This document shows, one piece after another, positions 4,701-7,444 of a stretch of DNA of 7,444 bases. Both the position numbers and the translations under genes were made by a program. The DNA is from Dysgonamonadaceae bacterium (GTDB taxonomy: Bacteria; Bacteroidota; Bacteroidia; Bacteroidales; Azobacteroidaceae). Each line of letters starts with the position of its first letter. Positions within the stretch are counted from its first letter, which is position 1. The DNA lies in contig JAISNS010000011.1 of the NCBI GenBank assembly GCA_031276105.1, positions 1 to 7,444 of the forward strand, given 5' to 3'. A model generated the notes under the pieces. The model saw only the letters and a program-made list of their open reading frames with translations, had not been told where the DNA came from and made no database searches.

Positions 4701-7430
4701 TTTTGCCGATGAGCCGTAAATAATTTCCGCTTTTTCGCCTTCGGCGCAAGTCGTTTTGGGGGTCATCAGCCATTCGTAAACCGGAACCGGCGGACGGCGG
4801 TCGTTGACCGACGACAGCGTGAAATTGACCGTCGTTTCTTCCGCATCACCTTCCGGAGAGAGGCAAATGCGGTATCTTCCCGAAGGCAAGGTTTTCAATG
4901 GGGAAATATCCAAGTCTTTCCCGGTATCGAAATGTTCCGAACCAATCAATTTATCCGGCTGCCAGTCATCGTCTTTCCAATCGAATGTATCGTTTACAAC
5001 GGTTTTCAAGCTGTAAATCCGGTAAGTTCCGCGAACCGGAACGGGATTGCCGCTTAAGTTCAACGCCTTTATCCGGAGAGTGGGCAAGCGGTCTTTGTCC
5101 ACGACTTCGTCCAATCCTTCCATGCTCAATAGCATAGATTTATCGCCGATATGGACGGACGTTTGCGCGGTTTGCGTTTCCCCGTTCGCGCCGGTTATCG
5201 TCGCTTCAACCGTAAAGGTATAAGTCATGGCGCGGTTTTTATCTTCAAACGCTTTTTCGGCGGTAAACGCGATTTCAAAGCGTCCGTCTTCGCCGGTTTG
5301 CACGGCGCCTTCAGCAACCTGTTGCGGCTCCTGCCGGTTCCAGCGAAACAGGCGGTGAGCCTGCCGGGTAACGCGGTAGCGGATCGTTGTCGTTTGCAAA
5401 TTTACGCCCGAAAATGTTTTCGCGTTTCCTTTTACCGTTACTTCGTTGCCCAAGCGGTAAGCGGTTTCATTTTTATCGAACAAAATATCGAATGAAGGGC
5501 GTTTGTATTCTTCCACCCGGAACGAATAACGGGCGTTGTCGTTCGATCGGATGGAGAAATTCCCGTTCAATACGCCTTGCGGTAAAACAAATTCTCCGGC
5601 AATGGAACCAAATTCATTCGTTATAAAATCGTTGCTTGCAACCTCTTTCCCGTTGGCGTCGTGTAGCGCAACGGTATATTTTTGCCGGGAAATCAATTCC
5701 GGATCGTTTGCTTTCATCGTGTACGCAATTCCCTTGAAGCGGACGGTTTGTCCGGGGCGGTAAATACTCCGGTCGGTAAAGAGCGACAAAGTACGGGCGT
5801 TTTTCGTTTCCGGCCGGTAAGACGAAATCCAGGGAACGGGCGAAGTAATCAACGCCGTATCATTGCCCGACGAAACCTGATAAAAGGTAACGTCTTTGTT
5901 ATTATTTGCGATAGCCAGCCCCAGCTTGCCGGTAGTAACCGTTTCGCTTTCGATTAATTCCGTGCGATTGTTTTTCCGTTGATAAAATTGAATACGGGCG
6001 CCTTCGACGGGCTTTCCGCTCCGGCGGTCGACGACCAGAAACTCCCTTTGGCCGTTTACCGCTTTTGCAACCGTTGCCAGCCGGCTGACGGAAAAACCGA
6101 CTCTCTCCGGCTCTTCCTTTGATGAATAGTCGTAAACGACGTATTCGTAGTATCCGGGTTCCACGACGGGAAGCGTTATCACCGTATCGGAATAAAGATA
6201 CGGATAGCGGACGTTTAAGTGGTATGTGTAAATCGAAAGCGGCGCCTTGTTCCGATAGATTTCGACGGTCAACTGCCCGACATTCCGGTAATGGATACTT
6301 AATTTCGGATTTTCGCCGGGATAGACGGCGTTGGCGGACTGAACTTCCCAATCGCCCTGCGTAATTTCGTTGAGCGTGTTTTTTAACAGCCCGATTCGTT
6401 CGTAGCCGGGATATTTCGTAATTCCCTCCGTACAGAGTTCGTAGATTTTCCGCATGTTCGCTTCTTGCTTTTCGGCGCGCTCTTTTTCTTCCCCGCTGTA
6501 AGTGTGCGGAACGTTGAGCGCAGCATAATAGCGCGCTTCGTTATGGAAAATTTCCGCACAGAAATCGTAGGCGGCGTACTGTTTTTTTAAGCGTTGAAGC
6601 GCTTCGAGATAGGCCGTATCCGCTTCGCCGGACGAAGTATTGCTCCGGATAAATTCCAGCCGTTCCAAGTCGAGCATCAGTAAGGCAAACGACCGGTCGC
6701 CCTGTTTATGCAAGTGAAAAGCCGATAAATCTTGATATAAGCGGACGATTTGCGGAACAAAGCCGTCGCGAGCAAACGGTTTCAACAGTTCAATGCCGCG
6801 ATGCGCCAGAAAGTCGTACAGCGTCGGGCGCAAATTTCGCGAGGTTTCGCCTTCGGTCAATATCCCTTTATAATCCAAGGCGTTTATGTTCTGCAATTCT
6901 TCGGCAGGCGCCAGCGACAGGTTCACGTAACGGGCTATCGTTCGGATAAAAAAGTTAGCCGGCCATTCGCGGAAGTCGCCCAAATCCTCTTCGTCGGAGA
7001 GAGGGGGAGCGAGCGCGGTTCGTTGGCCGATTTTGTATAAATTGGATTGATAATACTTGCCGTACAGTTCGGCCAAGAGCGAGTAGAGTATCGACTGCTC
7101 CGCTTTGTTGCCGCTTTCCCGGGCAAGCGTTTCCATTTCGCGGATATTGTCCGGCAATTTATCGCGGTCGATGCTTGTTTCATATTTAATTTTATGAATC
7201 AGCGATTTAATCAATTCGGGGCTGTTTCCTTCTTTCTTCGCTTCGCGGTAAATCCGATCGACGACTTCCAAGGCCGACTGGGGAAGCGACTGTTCTTCCA
7301 ACTGCTTTGTCTGTTCCCATAAAGCGGGAAAACCGGTTTGCGCAGACAGCGACGCAAACGAGTTGACGAGTAAACAAGTGACAAGTGACAAGTGACGAAT
7401 GACGAATAAACGAGCGCATAGATGTTTCAT
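1764..7430 (-). CDS. Exported alpha-2-macroglobulin (MG2) family protein lacking the thioester motif
   Basis: Bacterial alpha-2-macroglobulins are large periplasmic or outer-membrane proteins thought to trap attacking proteases. This 1888-residue protein is intact. Residues 1-30 form a signal peptide, probably cleaved before Q31 (SLSA/QTG); C19 follows LVT, a poor lipobox. Residues 31-450 are mostly helical and TPR-like, with no motif I can name. An MG2 domain lies near 545-640 (FTDRSIYRPGQTVRFKG), then MG3-like (YKRPSFDILFDKNETAYRLG) and further MG repeats. A bait/MG6-like region spans about 980-1100 (ILAGMYDASLDK), then an acidic Pro/Ala linker at 1100-1138. The MG7/A2M core is at 1143-1195 (AFFYPQL...TWKLMGLAHTKDLKYG). 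The TED helical domain spans about 1340-1660 (EEGGWAWFKG). MG8-10-like sequence follows to the end (GWGALYRQYFEDLDKI, then HLPKGVYVFEYPLY). At the thioester position DHVLSW replaces the usual ECAEQT, so no covalent trap can form. Family is very confident. Start chosen for the signal peptide; no Shine-Dalgarno is seen and the frame is open to the window edge. No pbpC partner is visible. Confidence 0.95.
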   Translation of the reverse strand: MKHLCARLFVIRHLSLVTCLLVNSFASLSAQTGFPALWEQTKQLEEQSLPQSALEVVDRIYREAKKEGNSPELIKSLIHKIKYETSIDRDKLPDNIREMETLARESGNKAEQSILYSLLAELYGKYYQSNLYKIGQRTALAPPLSDEEDLGDFREWPANFFIRTIARYVNLSLAPAEELQNINALDYKGILTEGETSRNLRPTLYDFLAHRGIELLKPFARDGFVPQIVRLYQDLSAFHLHKQGDRSFALLMLDLERLEFIRSNTSSGEADTAYLEALQRLKKQYAAYDFCAEIFHNEARYYAALNVPHTYSGEEKERAEKQEANMRKIYELCTEGITKYPGYERIGLLKNTLNEITQGDWEVQSANAVYPGENPKLSIHYRNVGQLTVEIYRNKAPLSIYTYHLNVRYPYLYSDTVITLPVVEPGYYEYVVYDYSSKEEPERVGFSVSRLATVAKAVNGQREFLVVDRRSGKPVEGARIQFYQRKNNRTELIESETVTTGKLGLAIANNNKDVTFYQVSSGNDTALITSPVPWISSYRPETKNARTLSLFTDRSIYRPGQTVRFKGIAYTMKANDPELISRQKYTVALHDANGKEVASNDFITNEFGSIAGEFVLPQGVLNGNFSIRSNDNARYSFRVEEYKRPSFDILFDKNETAYRLGNEVTVKGNAKTFSGVNLQTTTIRYRVTRQAHRLFRWNRQEPQQVAEGAVQTGEDGRFEIAFTAEKAFEDKNRAMTYTFTVEATITGANGETQTAQTSVHIGDKSMLLSMEGLDEVVDKDRLPTLRIKALNLSGNPVPVRGTYRIYSLKTVVNDTFDWKDDDWQPDKLIGSEHFDTGKDLDISPLKTLPSGRYRICLSPEGDAEETTVNFTLSSVNDRRPPVPVYEWLMTPKTTCAEGEKAEIIYGSSAKKVYVLYEIFQNDRKLSASRFVLNNENRKIEIPFLQSYGDGITASFTFIKDSRVFTRSVNIYRKQPDKKLHLKMEVFRDRLLPGQEEEWKISVKDGQNNPVSAEILAGMYDASLDKINRHSWYFNPEKPVRLSAPYLHNGNEFTSSFAHMEFPLENHSVPALQFDAFNWFGWHISDEMIVVFARGTRSKALFTGAASVAEVAEVAVADNALTDESLPLPEETPPVQLRQNFDETAFFYPQLKTNAEGETLLSFTVPESNTTWKLMGLAHTKDLKYGQIIEQAIAQKQLMITPNIPRFFREGDQTTIASKISNLSDKPVSGIISIECFDPATNRPAITIAGNSKDFTVEAGQTTDVSWTFDLPAGVGPTALKIVARSETFSDGEQHLIPTLPNRMQVTESLPLNIRGGQTKTFTMKENNSSTQENYRLTLEFASNPAWYAVQALPALTDPQSDHVLSWFAAFYANTWATRIAGSSPKIKQIIDVWDKETLRSNLEKNSELKAVLPEETPWLSEARDETEQKQRLALLFDINRSRYLNRQAIEKLQSFQTEEGGWAWFKGMNASVPITQWILYGLKDMEGTDNVKANAIRFIDRKFRQHFEDFKKYNSGWKTAKTISTYELEYLLVRSLYRDIPLGETEESVRFYTALTEKYRANISTLYNRAIAAIVLQRNGNTAIARSIVQSLREHATRKPDLGMFWANNTTQAFFFQSATCIHSFIMEAFRETGANPDEMDEMKLWLLKQKQTQQWESTPATVNAIRILLESGTNWLESEGKTTIQWGQEAVTQQEEAGTGYIKIVRDAPSITPDMNRVTITKEDAAPGWGALYRQYFEDLDKIASATTELNVEKSLFVEKTTPAGKALFPVAEDRPLRVGDKVVVRLTVRTDRDMEYVHLKDMRAACFEPVEQLSGIRWAQSTVYYQTASDAAMNFYFDHLPKGVYVFEYPLYVNASGNYSNGITTIQCLYAPEFVSHTTGERVVSY
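4091..4117 (-). repeat. Short 9-bp tandem repeat coding a Val-Ala-Glu linker
   Basis: CAACCTCGG occurs twice head to tail (4091-4099 and 4100-4108), followed by a degenerate third unit CAACGGAAG. On the coding (minus) strand this gives VAEVAEVA inside the low-complexity linker before the MG7 domain. The unit is three codons long, so copy changes keep the frame. It most likely arose by local slippage in a loosely constrained linker. Confidence 0.6.
7359..7409 (-). repeat. Degenerate heptamer tandem repeat (TCACTTG)n inside the signal-peptide coding region
   Basis: Read on the minus strand, the units are TTATTCG, TCATTCG, then TCACTTG three times (7395 down to 7375), then the 8-base variants TTTACTCG and TCAACTCG. 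They encode most of the signal-peptide hydrophobic core, LFVIRHLSLVTCLLVNS. Because 7 is not a multiple of 3, successive units are read in different registers, and perfect TCACTTG repeats give the same seven residues in every frame of this strand. From memory, arrays of this kind are common between genes in Bacteroidales; here one lies within a gene. Three perfect copies make a short array. Confidence 0.75.
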
Positions 7431-7444
7431 ACGTGAATAAATTT

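Noticed and set aside
7374..7382. Possible lipoprotein signal (LVTC) in the macroglobulin leader
   Set aside because: The residue before the cysteine is Thr, which is a poor lipobox, and a conventional cleavage site SLSA/Q follows 11 residues later. The Cys falls within the repeat-encoded core and may be incidental.
7359..7409. CRISPR-like or iteron array
   Set aside because: The units are contiguous 7-8 bp without spacers and lie inside a coding frame, so they fit neither CRISPR repeats nor typical replication iterons.
1..7444. Functional link between the R-M pair and the macroglobulin as one defence system
   Set aside because: The genes are convergent, differ in base composition, and belong to families with separate roles (DNA restriction versus envelope protease defence). 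Adjacency alone does not support a joint system.

Overview
The window looks like chromosomal DNA of a Bacteroidetes member, probably Bacteroidales. The evidence is the very large alpha-2-macroglobulin protein with the Bacteroidetes-type MG10 end, start sites without clear Shine-Dalgarno motifs, and a (TCACTTG)n heptamer repeat of a kind I remember from Bacteroidales genomes. I cannot assign a genus. Three protein-coding genes fill almost all of it, and no tRNA, rRNA, CRISPR array, transposase or phage gene was seen.

Positions 1-1693, plus strand, hold a compact type II restriction-modification cassette. The first gene encodes a NotI-family endonuclease whose reading frame is open to the left edge, so its true start probably lies outside the window. 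It has the four-cysteine metal-site pattern and the E...D...ExQ active site of that family. The second gene overlaps it by 4 bp (ATGA) and encodes a D12-class (Dam-like) adenine-N6 methyltransferase with intact FxGxG and DPPY motifs. The endonuclease would cut an unmethylated site and the methyltransferase would protect the same site. Because the partner modifies adenine, the site should contain A, unlike NotI's own GCGGCCGC.

Positions 1694-1763 are a 70-bp convergent intergenic gap. It holds an 8-bp stem hairpin whose U-rich tail lies on the minus-strand side, so it best fits the terminator of the large minus-strand gene.

Positions 1764-7430, minus strand, hold one 1888-residue exported alpha-2-macroglobulin/MG2 family protein, complete from signal peptide to MG10-like C-terminus. 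Two things stand out. The thioester CxEQ motif of the TED domain is replaced by HVLS. The signal peptide is encoded by a degenerate heptamer tandem repeat.

The R-M cassette is clearly AT-richer (37-40% GC in three 60-base samples) than the macroglobulin gene (55% in two samples). This fits a horizontally acquired defence cassette beside a resident cell-envelope gene. I see no sign that the two units work together. The best leads are the predicted specificity of the NotI/Dam-like pair, the missing thioester and the repeat-derived signal peptide. I found no clearly new multi-gene system.
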